Source of the DNA: Luteolibacter pohnpeiensis
Lineage (GTDB): Bacteria > Verrucomicrobiota > Verrucomicrobiia > Verrucomicrobiales > Akkermansiaceae
DNA length: 64,000 nt
Assembly (NCBI RefSeq): GCF_016595435.1
Contig: NZ_JAENIJ010000017.1
Coordinates: forward strand, 34,713-98,712
Reading direction: 5' to 3'
Below are positions 1 to 8,651 of the stretch, in pieces. A program made the translations under genes and the position numbers. The notes beneath the pieces were generated by a model. The model ran no database searches and was not told where the DNA came from. It saw only the letters and a program-made list of their open reading frames with translations. Numbering within the stretch: the stretch's first letter is position 1; each line of letters begins with the position of its first letter.

Positions 1-1455
1 CGATGCGAGTTCGTAGGGAGTGTCGCCAAGCCGCGATAATTGTGCGGTTAGAACCTCCGTGTCCAATGGACGCTTCTCGGCGATGCCTAACAACGTTTCC
101 GAACGAACCGAATGACTTCCGTGGCGGAGCGTGATCGGCTCGCCTGGTGAGCCGGATACCGTTAGATGCAGCGGGGTCTTGCGCTGGGCTGGTTTTGCGT
201 TTTGCCAGAATCGGCGGATTTCCGATTCAAGTTTTGGATCGGATGTTTTGTAGAGAGTGTGACCGGGCTGGATGCGTGAGAAATTGATGCCGCTGTAGGT
301 GCGATGGAAAATGAGACGGTCGCCCTCGATTTTCCAAATGCGGGCACCTTGCTCGAGATCACGATTTTCCCCAGCATCAAACACAACGCCATCACCCGCT
401 GCAATCGGGACGCCTGTGGTGTTCTTGAGGGTGATCCAGCCATGGCCGCAGGCTTCGATTTCGCCGAGCACGGGGCCGCGCTTTTTGCCGAACCGGCCGT
501 GAGTTAGGTAGGGGTGATTGGTTCCCGCAAGCCAGCCGGTGGTGAGGCCACGCGAGAAGGTCATCTCAAGCTCGTAGCGGTCCGATGGGGTGATCGGATT
601 CGGTTGGTCGGAAAGAGCTGCATCAATGGCTTTCCGATAAACACGTGTGACTGCGGCGACATATTCCGGTGACTTCAGACGACCTTCGATTTTGAAGGAT
701 TTCACTCCAGCTTTCACCAAACCGGGAATCAAATCAGCCGCTGCGAGATCTTGCGGGCTCAGCAGATAGCGATGCTCTCCCATGTCGCGCGTTTCGCCAT
801 CGACCACCAGTTCATAGGGCATGCGGCAGGCTTGAGCGCATTCGCCGCGGTTCGCACTGCGTTGGCCCAGTGATTCGCTTGTTAGACATTGCCCGGAGTA
901 GGCCACGCAGAGCGCGCCGTGGACAAAAACCTCCAGCGGAGTTTTCAAATTCAGGGACTCGATGCTTGCCGCATGGAAGCGTTCGATTTCCTTCAAGGAA
1001 AGTTCTCTGGCCAATACCGCGCGCTCCATCGGAAAAAGGGATTCGACGAAGGCGAGCCCTTCAGGCGAGGTGATGGTCATTTGAGTCGATGCATGAAGCT
1101 CGACATTCGGGGCCACCGTGCGTGCCAGTTTGGCCAATCCGAGATCCTGGATAATCAGCGCGTCGACTCCGGCTTCAGCGATTTTGCGGAGTTGTTTTTC
1201 AGCCGATTCCAATTCGCCGGTGAAGATGAGCGTGTTCATCGTGACGAATCCCTTCACACCGTGCCGATGCAAAAAATCCATCAACTCCGGCAGGTCATCA
1301 TCGGTGAAATTGTCCGCGCGCAACCTGGCGTTAAACCTTGGTAATCCGAAGAAAATGGCATCCGCACCAGCGGCAACCGCGGCGCGCGCACAGTCCCAAT
1401 TTCCCGCAGGGGAAAGTAGTTCAGGAGTGGAATTTGGCTCAGTGGCGCGTGGCAT
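1..1455 (-). CDS. Peptidase U32 family protein (partial, 3' end outside window)
   Basis: The protein starts at the ATG at 1455-1453 (MPRATEPNSTPELLSPAGNW) and stays open to base 1, so 485 residues are visible and the C-terminus is missing. The early LLSPAGNWD...AAGADAIFFG stretch is the typical U32 TIM-barrel start. The U32 signature, with EVFVHGALCVAYSGQC and nearby cysteines in RGECAQACR, lies near residues 175-205. The last visible residues (SRLGDTPYELAS) resemble the DUF3656 collagenase-like region found in long U32 proteins. Relatives include YhbU/RlhA-type proteins involved in tRNA or rRNA modification and others called collagenases; which role applies cannot be decided here. It is divergent from the DUF1800 gene. 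Confidence 0.88.
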   Translation of the reverse strand, partial: MPRATEPNSTPELLSPAGNWDCARAAVAAGADAIFFGLPRFNARLRADNFTDDDLPELMDFLHRHGVKGFVTMNTLIFTGELESAEKQLRKIAEAGVDALIIQDLGLAKLARTVAPNVELHASTQMTITSPEGLAFVESLFPMERAVLARELSLKEIERFHAASIESLNLKTPLEVFVHGALCVAYSGQCLTSESLGQRSANRGECAQACRMPYELVVDGETRDMGEHRYLLSPQDLAAADLIPGLVKAGVKSFKIEGRLKSPEYVAAVTRVYRKAIDAALSDQPNPITPSDRYELEMTFSRGLTTGWLAGTNHPYLTHGRFGKKRGPVLGEIEACGHGWITLKNTTGVPIAAGDGVVFDAGENRDLEQGARIWKIEGDRLIFHRTYSGINFSRIQPGHTLYKTSDPKLESEIRRFWQNAKPAQRKTPLHLTVSGSPGEPITLRHGSHSVRSETLLGIAEKRPLDTEVLTAQLSRLGDTPYELAS

Positions 1456-1597
1456 ATCGGAGTGAAGCACGCGCTCCAATGAAACAACAGTCGCGATTTG
1501 CAAGCCGATAGATCGCAAGGTCAACCCAGGCAAATGCGTAACGAAGGGAAACTTTACCTGCGTGGTGGGGTTTGAGTGTGTATCATCCAATATTGCC

Positions 1598-3064
1598 ATG
1601 TTCCCGAAAGCTAACGACTCTTGGACGATTTTTGAGGCCGCGCATTTGTTGAATCGCGCGGGTTTTGGCGGTGACCCGGAGCAAATCAAGCGCATCCATC
1701 AGCTGGGGCGATCCGCAGCGGTGGAGTGGTTGTTAGATCCTGAGGAAAATATCGAAGCGTTTCCGCTGCCACCGTGGTGCGCTCCAGATGCCGTGGCCGA
1801 GCGCATGAAAGAACAGGCCGCTGCCATCAGTGCGGTGCGGATGAATTCGGGTGATCAGTCTGCGGAAAAAGTGGACATGAAATTGCGCGATACCCGGCGT
1901 GAATTTCAAAAAGAAAGCCGTGAGCAAGGCATCGAGGCGCGGGCTTGGTGGTTTCGGCGAATGCTGCTCACGAAAGCTCCGTTGCGTGAAAAAATGACGT
2001 TGTTCTGGCATGACCATTTTCCATCCTCGGATCAGAAGGTCAAAGAACCCGCTTTGCTCATGCGGCAAAACCAGTTGTTCCGCGAGCATGCGTTGGGAAA
2101 TTTCAAGGCGCTGACACATGCGGTCACGGATGATCCGGCGATGATGCTTTATTTGGATGCGCAGAATTCGAAGAAGGACCAGCCTAACGAAAATTACGCC
2201 CGTGAATTGATGGAATTGTTCACGCTCGGCGTCGGTCATTACACGGAGGACGATGTGCATGATGCCGCGCGGGCCTTCACCGGACGCCGCTTGAACCGGG
2301 AGACTGGTGAAGTCGTTCAATTGCGTCGACAGTGGGATGCGGGCAGGAAGACACTGTTCGGGAAAAGTGGTAAATACGACGCCAGCCAAGTGGTGGATCT
2401 GATTTTTCAACAAGGTCAGACCGCCCGGTTCATGGTGAATAAACTTTGGGAATATTTTGCCTATGACAATCCCTCCACGGATCTAACCGATTGGTTGGCG
2501 CACCAGTTCCGTGACTCCGATTATGAGATCAAGCCGCTACTTCGTCAGATGTTTCTTTCGGAGGAATTTTATGGTGAAGCGTCCATGCGGACCCAGATCA
2601 AATGCCCGGTGCAATTTCTGGTTCAGTTGATGAAGCAATTGGAAATCCATCGCCCGCCGGCTGGTGTTCCGCTGGATGGTCAACGCGAACTCGGGCAGAT
2701 TTTGTTCACCCCGCCGAACGTTGCAGGCTGGGATTGGGGGAAAGCCTGGATCAACACCAATACCTTGCTCGCCCGCTACAACCTTGCGGGAGTTCTAACA
2801 AAAAGCACCCAGCAGAACAAGAGGATGACCCGCGATTGGCCGGGACCTGATTTCAAGGAAATCGCTCCGATGAACACCCGGAAGGATCCGCAAGCACTGG
2901 TTGATTCGTTGGTGTTCCGTTTTTTCCAGGGAACTGTCCCTGACAAGGCCCGTATCTCTTTCATCGAGTATGCAACCTCCAAGGCGGAAGGGAAATTTAC
3001 CGATACCGAAATTGGCGAGCTCTGCCATTTGATGCTGAGCACGCCGTATTATCAACTCACCTGA
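1598..3064 (+). CDS. DUF1800 domain-containing protein
   Basis: A 488-residue protein from the ATG at 1598 (MFPKANDSWTIFEAAHLLNR). An in-frame GTG at 1562 would add 12 residues without resemblance to the family. The opening AAHLLNRAGFG, the central LFWHDHFPSS and NYARELMELFTLGVGHYTE blocks, and the late FTPPNVAGWDWGKAWINTNTLLAR block are hallmarks of DUF1800 (PF08811). The biochemical function of this family is unknown. It is followed 9 bp later by a DUF1501 gene; the two families are regularly paired in Planctomycetes, Verrucomicrobia and Proteobacteria, which suggests they act together, probably outside the cytoplasm. No clear signal peptide is visible in this member. Confidence 0.9.
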   Translation: MFPKANDSWTIFEAAHLLNRAGFGGDPEQIKRIHQLGRSAAVEWLLDPEENIEAFPLPPWCAPDAVAERMKEQAAAISAVRMNSGDQSAEKVDMKLRDTRREFQKESREQGIEARAWWFRRMLLTKAPLREKMTLFWHDHFPSSDQKVKEPALLMRQNQLFREHALGNFKALTHAVTDDPAMMLYLDAQNSKKDQPNENYARELMELFTLGVGHYTEDDVHDAARAFTGRRLNRETGEVVQLRRQWDAGRKTLFGKSGKYDASQVVDLIFQQGQTARFMVNKLWEYFAYDNPSTDLTDWLAHQFRDSDYEIKPLLRQMFLSEEFYGEASMRTQIKCPVQFLVQLMKQLEIHRPPAGVPLDGQRELGQILFTPPNVAGWDWGKAWINTNTLLARYNLAGVLTKSTQQNKRMTRDWPGPDFKEIAPMNTRKDPQALVDSLVFRFFQGTVPDKARISFIEYATSKAEGKFTDTEIGELCHLMLSTPYYQLT

Positions 3065-3073
3065 TTCACGATC

Positions 3074-4399
3074 ATGAAAACTCGCCGCGACTTTTTGCGT
3101 TCCACGGTCCTCGGGGCTTCCGCAGCCTGGACGATCCCGATGTTTATCGATCGGACGTTCGCTCAACTGCATGAAGAATCCAAGGATCTGGCCATCCAGC
3201 CTGTCACCGGAAAAGATGATACGATACTTGTCGTACTTCAGCTGGCTGGCGGGAACGATGGATTGAATACCCTGGTTCCCTACGCGGATGATGCCTACTA
3301 TCGCGCCAGACCGAAGATCGGAAAGAAGGCGAAGGAGATCATCAAGCTGGACGATCATGTCGGCCTCAATGCCTCGATGCCCTATTTGGGCTCTTTGTTC
3401 AAAGAAGGTGGCCTTGGGGTGATTCAGGGAGTTGGTTACCCGAACCCGAATCGATCCCACTTTGTATCGACTTCCATTTGGGAAACGGCTGACCCGTCGC
3501 ATCGCGCAAACACCGGGTGGCTCGGTCGGTATTTCGATCACGCATGCCAAGGCGCGGATCCAACGGTTGGCATCAGCTTCAACAAAACCCAGCCGGAAAG
3601 TTTCGGTGCTTTGAGAAATCCGGGAATTTGTCTGCACACCCCGGAGTTGTATCAATGGTTGCACGGTGGATCGGACAAGGCGCAGGCCGAGGAGTTTTTC
3701 GCCAGTTTGAACCAGCCGGAAAAGACGACCGACGCGGATGATGAACCTAGTGGTGGTGCATCAATCGGCATGGCGGCAGGTGGTAAAACCGGTGGAATTG
3801 CCGGCGAGTCGAACATTTCGTTCCTGGAACGCGTGGCGTTGGATGCGCGAGTTAGCTCGAAGCAAATTCTCGAGCTTGCGGCCAAGCACAAAACCAAGGT
3901 TCGTTATGATGGAACGCCGATTGCGCGTAATCTCAATCTGGTGGCGCGAATGGTTGCCGGTGGCATGCCGACCCGGGTTTATTATGTCAGCCACGGTGGC
4001 TTTGATACCCATAACCAGCAGGTGAATTCACACGACCGTTTGTTAGGCCAGCTTGATAGCGCTCTCAAATCGTTCTTCAGCGATCTGAAGGAGCAAGGAA
4101 ATGCGGATCGTGTCACGCTGATGACCTTTTCAGAATTTGGAAGGCGCGTTTCGGAAAACGCCAGCGCTGGAACAGACCACGGCAAAGCTTCGTGCATGTT
4201 CGTAGCCGGGCCATCGATTCAAAGCGGTTTGCATGGCGTTTATCCTAGCCTGACAGATTTGTCGGAAGGGGATCTTCGCCATTCAGTCGATTTCCGCAGC
4301 GTTTATGCAACGGTTCTCGAAGATTGGCTCAAAGCCCCCTCCGCATCGCAGATCTTAGGAGCGACCTACCCCAAGATGGGCTTGGTCCGGCGAGTTTAG
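3074..4399 (+). CDS. DUF1501 domain-containing protein, Tat-exported
   Basis: A 441-residue protein that opens with a twin-arginine signal (KTRRDFLRSTVLGASAAW, residues 2-19), so export in a folded state is predicted. The family hallmarks are LVVLQLAGGNDGLNTLVPY near residue 50, SHFVSTSIWETADP near 125, YYVSHGGFDTHNQQ near 300 and TFSEFGRRVSENASAGTDHG near 350. DUF1501 belongs to the alkaline phosphatase/sulfatase-like fold; the His/Asp-rich motifs would bind metal. The gene lies 9 bp after the DUF1800 gene, almost certainly in one transcript. The substrate is unknown. Confidence 0.92.
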   Translation: MKTRRDFLRSTVLGASAAWTIPMFIDRTFAQLHEESKDLAIQPVTGKDDTILVVLQLAGGNDGLNTLVPYADDAYYRARPKIGKKAKEIIKLDDHVGLNASMPYLGSLFKEGGLGVIQGVGYPNPNRSHFVSTSIWETADPSHRANTGWLGRYFDHACQGADPTVGISFNKTQPESFGALRNPGICLHTPELYQWLHGGSDKAQAEEFFASLNQPEKTTDADDEPSGGASIGMAAGGKTGGIAGESNISFLERVALDARVSSKQILELAAKHKTKVRYDGTPIARNLNLVARMVAGGMPTRVYYVSHGGFDTHNQQVNSHDRLLGQLDSALKSFFSDLKEQGNADRVTLMTFSEFGRRVSENASAGTDHGKASCMFVAGPSIQSGLHGVYPSLTDLSEGDLRHSVDFRSVYATVLEDWLKAPSASQILGATYPKMGLVRRV

Positions 4400-4424
4400 G
4401 TTCAGCCCGCCCATAGCGGAGCTG

Positions 4425-4534
4425 GTGCCGAGTGATTTGATCCGGGTGGATGATGGATCTGTGAGTCAGGTGCCCTGTCGATTGAAAACAGGTAAACCTT
4501 TCCCACGGATTACCGCCATCGGATCACTCGGCAC
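4425..4534. repeat. Long-loop inverted repeat between convergent genes
   Basis: The arm GTGCCGAGTGAT at 4425-4436 is repeated as its exact complement ATCACTCGGCAC at 4523-4534. The 86-bp loop fills most of the gap between the DUF1501 stop and the recA stop. It could fold as one extended RNA hairpin serving both convergent transcripts, or be a remnant of a small mobile repeat. No T-run directly follows either arm, so a simple intrinsic terminator is not demonstrated. Confidence 0.55.
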
Positions 4535-4546
4535 TTTGCGCTTTTC

Positions 4547-5590
4547 TCACTTCTTCTTCTTACTGTTCTCGAGGCCTTCTTTCACCTTGGTCTCGATTTC
4601 CTGATAAAGCGCCTCATCGTTCTTGAGGGCGTCTTTTGCGGCATCGCGGCCTTGGGCCAGTTGGTTGCCGTTATAGGAGAACCACGAACCACGTTTTTGC
4701 ACGATCTCAAGCTCCAGGGCCAGGTCGAGCAATGAGCCGGTATTCGAAATGCCTTCGTTATAGACGATGTCGAATTCTGCCTCGGTGAATGGAGGGGCAA
4801 CCTTGTTTTTGACGATTTTGATTTTGGTCCGGCTACCGGTGACGGAGCCATCGGTTGCTTTGATTTGACCGATGCGGCGGATGTCGATCCGAACCGATGA
4901 GAAGAATTTCAGGGCGCGGCCACCAGGGGTGGTTTCCGGGTTACCAAACATGACGCCGATTTTTTCACGGATCTGGTTGGTGAAAATGCAGACGGTGCGG
5001 GCCTTGGAAATGAGCGCGGTGAGTTTCCGCATCGCGGCGCTCATGAGGCGGGCCTGGGCACCGACGGTGGAGTCGCCGATTTCGCCATCGAGTTCTTGTT
5101 TGGTCACCAATGCGGCGACCGAATCGAGAACGATCACGTCGATGGCATTGGAGCGCACCAAGGCTTCGCAGATTTGCAGGGCTTCTTCACCGGAGGAGGG
5201 CTGGGAAACGAGAAGGTCGTCGATATTGACGCCAAGTTTCTTCGCATATTGAGGATCGAGCGCGTGTTCCACGTCGATGAAAGCGGCAAGGCCGCCTTTT
5301 TTCTGCGCCTGGGCGATCGCAGTGAGTGTGAGAGTGGTTTTACCGGAGGATTCAGGGCCGAACACTTCGACGATACGGCCGCGTGGGAAACCGCCTACGC
5401 CCAGAGCCCGGTCGATCAGCAGGTTGCCGGTCGGGATGACATCCACGTCCACTCGGTGGCCGTCCCCCATGCGCATGATGGCAGCTTCGCCGAATTCCTT
5501 CTGAATGCTGGAGATGGCGAGGTCGAGGTTGCGCTTGCGTGCTTCTGCAACTTTGTCTGCTGCGGTGTCTTCGGTAGATTTGGCGGCCAT
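4547..5590 (-). CDS. recA: Recombinase RecA
   Basis: A 347-residue protein of normal RecA length. It forms the ATP-dependent filament on single-stranded DNA that drives strand exchange and activates LexA self-cleavage. The Walker A motif GPESSGKT lies at residues 78-85. The Walker B region reads [11 protein letters not shown], and the DNA-binding loops are recognisable in [20 protein letters not shown]. The tail is charged and ends in four lysines. The ATG at 5590 is preceded by a LexA-type palindrome, so SOS control is likely. The gene is divergent from the TPM-domain gene and converges on the DUF1501 gene. Confidence 0.98.
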   Translation of the reverse strand: MAAKSTEDTAADKVAEARKRNLDLAISSIQKEFGEAAIMRMGDGHRVDVDVIPTGNLLIDRALGVGGFPRGRIVEVFGPESSGKTTLTLTAIAQAQKKGGLAAFIDVEHALDPQYAKKLGVNIDDLLVSQPSSGEEALQICEALVRSNAIDVIVLDSVAALVTKQELDGEIGDSTVGAQARLMSAAMRKLTALISKARTVCIFTNQIREKIGVMFGNPETTPGGRALKFFSSVRIDIRRIGQIKATDGSVTGSRTKIKIVKNKVAPPFTEAEFDIVYNEGISNTGSLLDLALELEIVQKRGSWFSYNGNQLAQGRDAAKDALKNDEALYQEIETKVKEGLENSKKKK

Positions 5591-5647
5591 AAGGGATCTT
5601 GTGTTGATTAGAGCATTTCAGGATGTGGGAAATTAGCAATAAAAAGA

Positions 5648-5661
5648 TGTTCTCTCGAACA
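5648..5661. promoter_or_regulatory. LexA (SOS) box upstream of recA
   Basis: TGTTCTCTCGAACA is a perfect TGTTC-N4-GAACA palindrome located 58-71 bp upstream of the recA start codon. This is the LexA-binding motif described for Verrucomicrobia, which differs from the E. coli and Gram-positive boxes. A second perfect palindrome, CCAACAGTGTTGG, lies at 5676-5688, slightly further from recA, and is not assigned to a regulator. Confidence 0.85.
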
Positions 5662-5744
5662 AAAAAGTGCCTCAACCAACAGTGTTGGGATTCGCGCAAT
5701 CGCGGCTTGCCAAGTCCTGCTGTGGGTGGGGATAGTTGCCACCG

Positions 5745-6530
5745 GTGAAACGTTGGAAGGCTTGGTTTTTCGGATGGTTGATGATGCTGGTGGCGGGAAT
5801 TTCCTGCTACGGGCAAGAGGCACCATCGTGGATTGACCAGGAGGATTTGCCGCAACCTCCAGCCTTCGGGGTCTTGGATGAAGCCGGGTTGTATACCCGA
5901 AATCCAGAGGGGCTTAGGAGGATTTCCGATCTGGTGCGAGGTCTTGAACAACGCCATGGGTTCAAAATTTACGTGGTGATCGAGACGGTTTTGGATTCGG
6001 AGGGGAATCCAGGCGAACGGGCGATGAAGCTCTATCGGGCATGGCTGCCGAAGGGAAATGGTCTGGTGGTGGTTTTCCAGAGAGACACGAAAATTCTGGG
6101 ATTTGGCCGCGATTCCGAAGTCGCCGAAGATCCGGATTTTCTCAAACAGCTGGTGCCGTCGTATGAGACGACAAAGATACTGTGGGATGAGTGGAACGGA
6201 TTTGATCGATCCGAGGCAGCGGAGGTGTCTTTGGAGAATCTGGTGCAAAGCCTGGTCACCAAGTATGAGCGGTATTTTCAGAGTTTGGAGCAGCCGCCGC
6301 CCAAATGGCGGGCTTTCCGACTCTGGCTCATGGCGATCGGCGGGATATCCGTGCTGGCGCTCGCTGCATTTGCCTTGGTGTGGTTGGTGCGGCGGTTGGG
6401 AATTGATGCACCCCAGCAGTTTCATTTTCCGGAAATGGAGGTGCCGGAGCGATTGGGGGCGCCGTATGGGGGCGGCATGGTTAGCTCGCGTCGCTTTGAC
6501 GGCGGCGCTGCCGACGATCTTCCGCGTTGA
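5745..6530 (+). CDS. TPM-domain membrane protein
   Basis: From the GTG at 5745 the protein has 261 residues; a TTG at 5736 would add three. It begins with a signal peptide (FFGWLMMLVAGISCYG), continues with a periplasmic domain of the TPM type (DEAGLYTRNPEGLRRISDL, then IYVVIETVLD and GLVVVFQRDTKILGFG), has one membrane segment near residues 195-220 (LMAIGGISVLALAAFALVWLV) and ends in a short Gly-rich tail. TPM proteins are linked to photosystem repair or phosphatase-like functions elsewhere, but the role in heterotrophic bacteria is unknown. Its 3' end overlaps the convergent DUF2062 gene by 50 bp. Confidence 0.7.
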   Translation: MKRWKAWFFGWLMMLVAGISCYGQEAPSWIDQEDLPQPPAFGVLDEAGLYTRNPEGLRRISDLVRGLEQRHGFKIYVVIETVLDSEGNPGERAMKLYRAWLPKGNGLVVVFQRDTKILGFGRDSEVAEDPDFLKQLVPSYETTKILWDEWNGFDRSEAAEVSLENLVQSLVTKYERYFQSLEQPPPKWRAFRLWLMAIGGISVLALAAFALVWLVRRLGIDAPQQFHFPEMEVPERLGAPYGGGMVSSRRFDGGAADDLPR

Positions 6531-7023
6531 GGCGGCTTTTGCGAACCGGCAGGTGCTGGGGCAGCAGGGCGGAGAACAAATGGACCAATGGGTAAGCGCA
6601 TAGGGCTAGCAGCACCCCGCTGGTGAGAAATCCGAGCGTGAAGTCAGCCGCTTTTGGTCCCAGAAATGGAGGTTTCGGCACGTTGAGGCTATCGTGCATC
6701 CATTGACCGAGCTTGAATTGCGCTGAAAAGACAAACGGAATGGTCAGTGGATTGGTGATCCAGCAAGCGGCGACGGCAAAAGGGACATTTGCCTTCGCCT
6801 TCATCGCGATCAGGGCGGATGGAATCGTCTGGAACGGGATCGGCATCATCGAGAAAAACAAGCCGATGGCGATGCCGCTGGCGACGGTGTCCCGGCAGGG
6901 GACCCAGAGGTTGCGATTGAATAACGGCCTGGTGAGGGTTCGCCACCAAGCGAGATTGCGGAGGCGACGGTGGCGCAAGGCGCGGAATGTTCTCCGCACC
7001 AACCTCAGATACCGAATTTTCAA
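6481..7023 (-). CDS. DUF2062 domain-containing membrane protein
   Basis: The reading frame is open from 7140, but that ATG would overlap the start of divergent uppP. The TTG at 7023 (residues LKIRYLRLVRRTF) or GTG at 6999 is therefore more plausible; the start is uncertain. The core DTVASGIAIGLFFSMMPIPFQ, then AACWITNPLTIPFVF, is diagnostic of DUF2062 (PF09835), a family of small membrane proteins of unknown function. A second hydrophobic stretch is FTLGFLTSGVLLALCAYPLVHLF. The C-terminus is strongly basic and its last codons overlap the convergent TPM gene. Confidence 0.82.
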   Translation of the reverse strand: MKIRYLRLVRRTFRALRHRRLRNLAWWRTLTRPLFNRNLWVPCRDTVASGIAIGLFFSMMPIPFQTIPSALIAMKAKANVPFAVAACWITNPLTIPFVFSAQFKLGQWMHDSLNVPKPPFLGPKAADFTLGFLTSGVLLALCAYPLVHLFSALLPQHLPVRKSRLNAEDRRQRRRQSDAS

Positions 7024-7125
7024 GGTGATCTTGATGCCGCTACGTTTTGTCCGGGATTCGCACGAATCAACCGTAAATACCTTGCCGTAGTTAATTTCTC
7101 CTAACAGTCTTGCCGCATCTTGAAC

Positions 7126-8010
7126 ATGGAACCTTGGCAAGCATTTCTCCTCGGTATTATTGAAGGCATTACCGAGTATCTTCCCGTCAGTTCAACCGGC
7201 CATTTGGTGGTGGCCCAGCGATTGATGGGCATCGGAACGGTCGATTCTTTAGACAAAATGGCGGCGGATGCATTCGCCATCTGCATTCAGGGTGGCGCGA
7301 TTCTCGCGGTGCTCGGACTTTATTACAAGCGAGTTCTGCAGATGATCATGGGCGTTCTGGGGAAGGACCCGGAAGGCTTGAAATTGGCAATCGCGATCAT
7401 CGCCGGGTTCATACCGGCGGCGATTTTGGGCATGCTTTTCAATGACTGGATCGAAGAAAAACTGTTCTCCCTCTGGCCGATCATTTTCGCCCTGATTGTC
7501 GGCGGAGCTGCGATTCTTGGAACCAGCTGGTGGCGTAAAAAACACCCGGCGGTCGGCGGCGGGAAGGATTTGATCGATCTCACCTGGAAGATGGCGGTGA
7601 TCATCGGCCTGATGCAATGCGTGGCCATGTGGCCTGGCACCAGCCGAAGCCTGATGACGATCGTCGGAGGCGTGCTGGTCGGCTTATCGCTGCGGGCTGC
7701 GGTGGAATACTCGTTCCTGCTCGGCGTGTTGACCTTGACTGCCGCGACCGTGAAGAAGGCGGTCTGGAAGGTGGATGGTTTTGGCGGCCAATATGATACG
7801 CTCTTCGGCGGCACCAAGTTGATGTGGGAACACTACGGCACGGTGCCGTTATTGATCGGCATTGTGGCTGCTGCGGTTTCGGCGGCGATTGCGGTGAAAT
7901 GGTTGGTAAGCTACCTCCAAAGCCACGGCCTCACCCTCTTTGGCTGGTATCGCATCGCGATCGGACTGCTGATCGGCGGTTTGGTCGCCAGCGGGGTTTT
8001 CTCAGCCTGA
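7126..8010 (+). CDS. uppP: Undecaprenyl-diphosphate phosphatase UppP
   Basis: A 294-residue polytopic membrane protein from the ATG at 7126 (MEPWQAFLLGIIEG). UppP/BacA dephosphorylates undecaprenyl diphosphate to recycle the lipid carrier for peptidoglycan and other surface polymers. The active-site regions are recognisable as EGITEYLPVSSTGH near residues 13-26 and MWPGTSRSLMTIVGG near residues 170-184. About eight hydrophobic helices follow one another. A strong hairpin terminator lies directly downstream, overlapping the end of the convergent lspA gene. Confidence 0.96.
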   Translation: MEPWQAFLLGIIEGITEYLPVSSTGHLVVAQRLMGIGTVDSLDKMAADAFAICIQGGAILAVLGLYYKRVLQMIMGVLGKDPEGLKLAIAIIAGFIPAAILGMLFNDWIEEKLFSLWPIIFALIVGGAAILGTSWWRKKHPAVGGGKDLIDLTWKMAVIIGLMQCVAMWPGTSRSLMTIVGGVLVGLSLRAAVEYSFLLGVLTLTAATVKKAVWKVDGFGGQYDTLFGGTKLMWEHYGTVPLLIGIVAAAVSAAIAVKWLVSYLQSHGLTLFGWYRIAIGLLIGGLVASGVFSA

Positions 8011-8043
8011 GGATTTCCGGCTTCGAAATTTCTGAATTCAAAT

Positions 8044-8084
8044 AAGGCGGGGTAAGCGGATTACGCTAATCCCGCCTTTTTCTT
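8044..8084 (+). terminator. Intrinsic terminator after uppP
   Basis: AAGGCGGG at 8044-8051 pairs with CCCGCCTT at 8071-8078, with further pairing inside (AGCG/CGCT) and a T-rich run (TTTTTCTTTTT) after the stem in the uppP direction. The right half lies within the last codons of lspA, which comes from the other strand. Confidence 0.8.
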
Positions 8085-8639
8085 TTTCGTTTCCTCATAC
8101 AGGCCGCCGATGAACAGCAAGCATGCGGCCGTGCAGATGCAGGAATCGGCAACATTGAAAGTCGGCCACCAGCCACCGCTGGCTGGGACGATTTTGTCGT
8201 AGAACGGCAGCTTGATGGAGATGAAATCCACCACGTAGCCGGCTGATAGTTTGCTCCAGAAGCTGGCACCCTGCATTTCCGGCAAGCGGAAGCCTTGGAC
8301 CAATCGATCCGTGAGATTGCCGAAAATGCCGCTGATCAATAAGGCCACGGCAATTTTCGAAATCAGCAAATGGAACGCGCCCCGTTTCCAAAAAAACGCG
8401 ATCGCTGAAATCGCGATGATCGGGACGAACAGGAAAACGATCGGAGCCCAGGCGCTGCCGTTGCCGAAGCCGAAGGCAACGCCCTGGTTATGAACACGAA
8501 TCCATTTGAAGAATCCTTCCGCAATGACGATCCCCTGGCCGTCGTAAGGAGATAGATGGTTGACCGTCCAAAACTTCGTTATCTGATCGACAACGTAGAG
8601 CGGGAGGGTGATCGCCAGAAATAATTTTGGGAAGGACAT
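8061..8639 (-). CDS. lspA: Lipoprotein signal peptidase
   Basis: A 192-residue membrane protease that removes the signal peptide from diacylated prolipoproteins. The family motifs are VDQITKFW near residue 18, HNQGVAFGFG near 50, GNLTDRL around Asp111, VVDFI with Asp138 and FNVAD with Asp165; the last two correspond to the catalytic aspartate pair. There are about 20 extra residues between GNLTDRL and VVDFI compared with the E. coli enzyme, and the tail is lysine-rich. The gene starts 12 bp after the ileS stop, reproducing the common ileS-lspA arrangement, so the two are surely co-transcribed. Confidence 0.96.
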   Translation of the reverse strand: MSFPKLFLAITLPLYVVDQITKFWTVNHLSPYDGQGIVIAEGFFKWIRVHNQGVAFGFGNGSAWAPIVFLFVPIIAISAIAFFWKRGAFHLLISKIAVALLISGIFGNLTDRLVQGFRLPEMQGASFWSKLSAGYVVDFISIKLPFYDKIVPASGGWWPTFNVADSCICTAACLLFIGGLYEETKKKKAGLA

Positions 8640-8651
8640 GGGGCGGATTGG

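Noticed and set aside
2795..3664. 289-codon minus-strand frame across the DUF1800/DUF1501 genes
   Set aside because: It is a shadow of two genes with clear family motifs; the product has no recognisable domain.
5352..6425. 357-codon open frame on the minus strand covering recA's upstream half and the TPM gene
   Set aside because: It is antisense to two well-supported genes, its product is Pro/His/Arg-rich without motifs, and it overlaps recA itself on the same strand in another frame.
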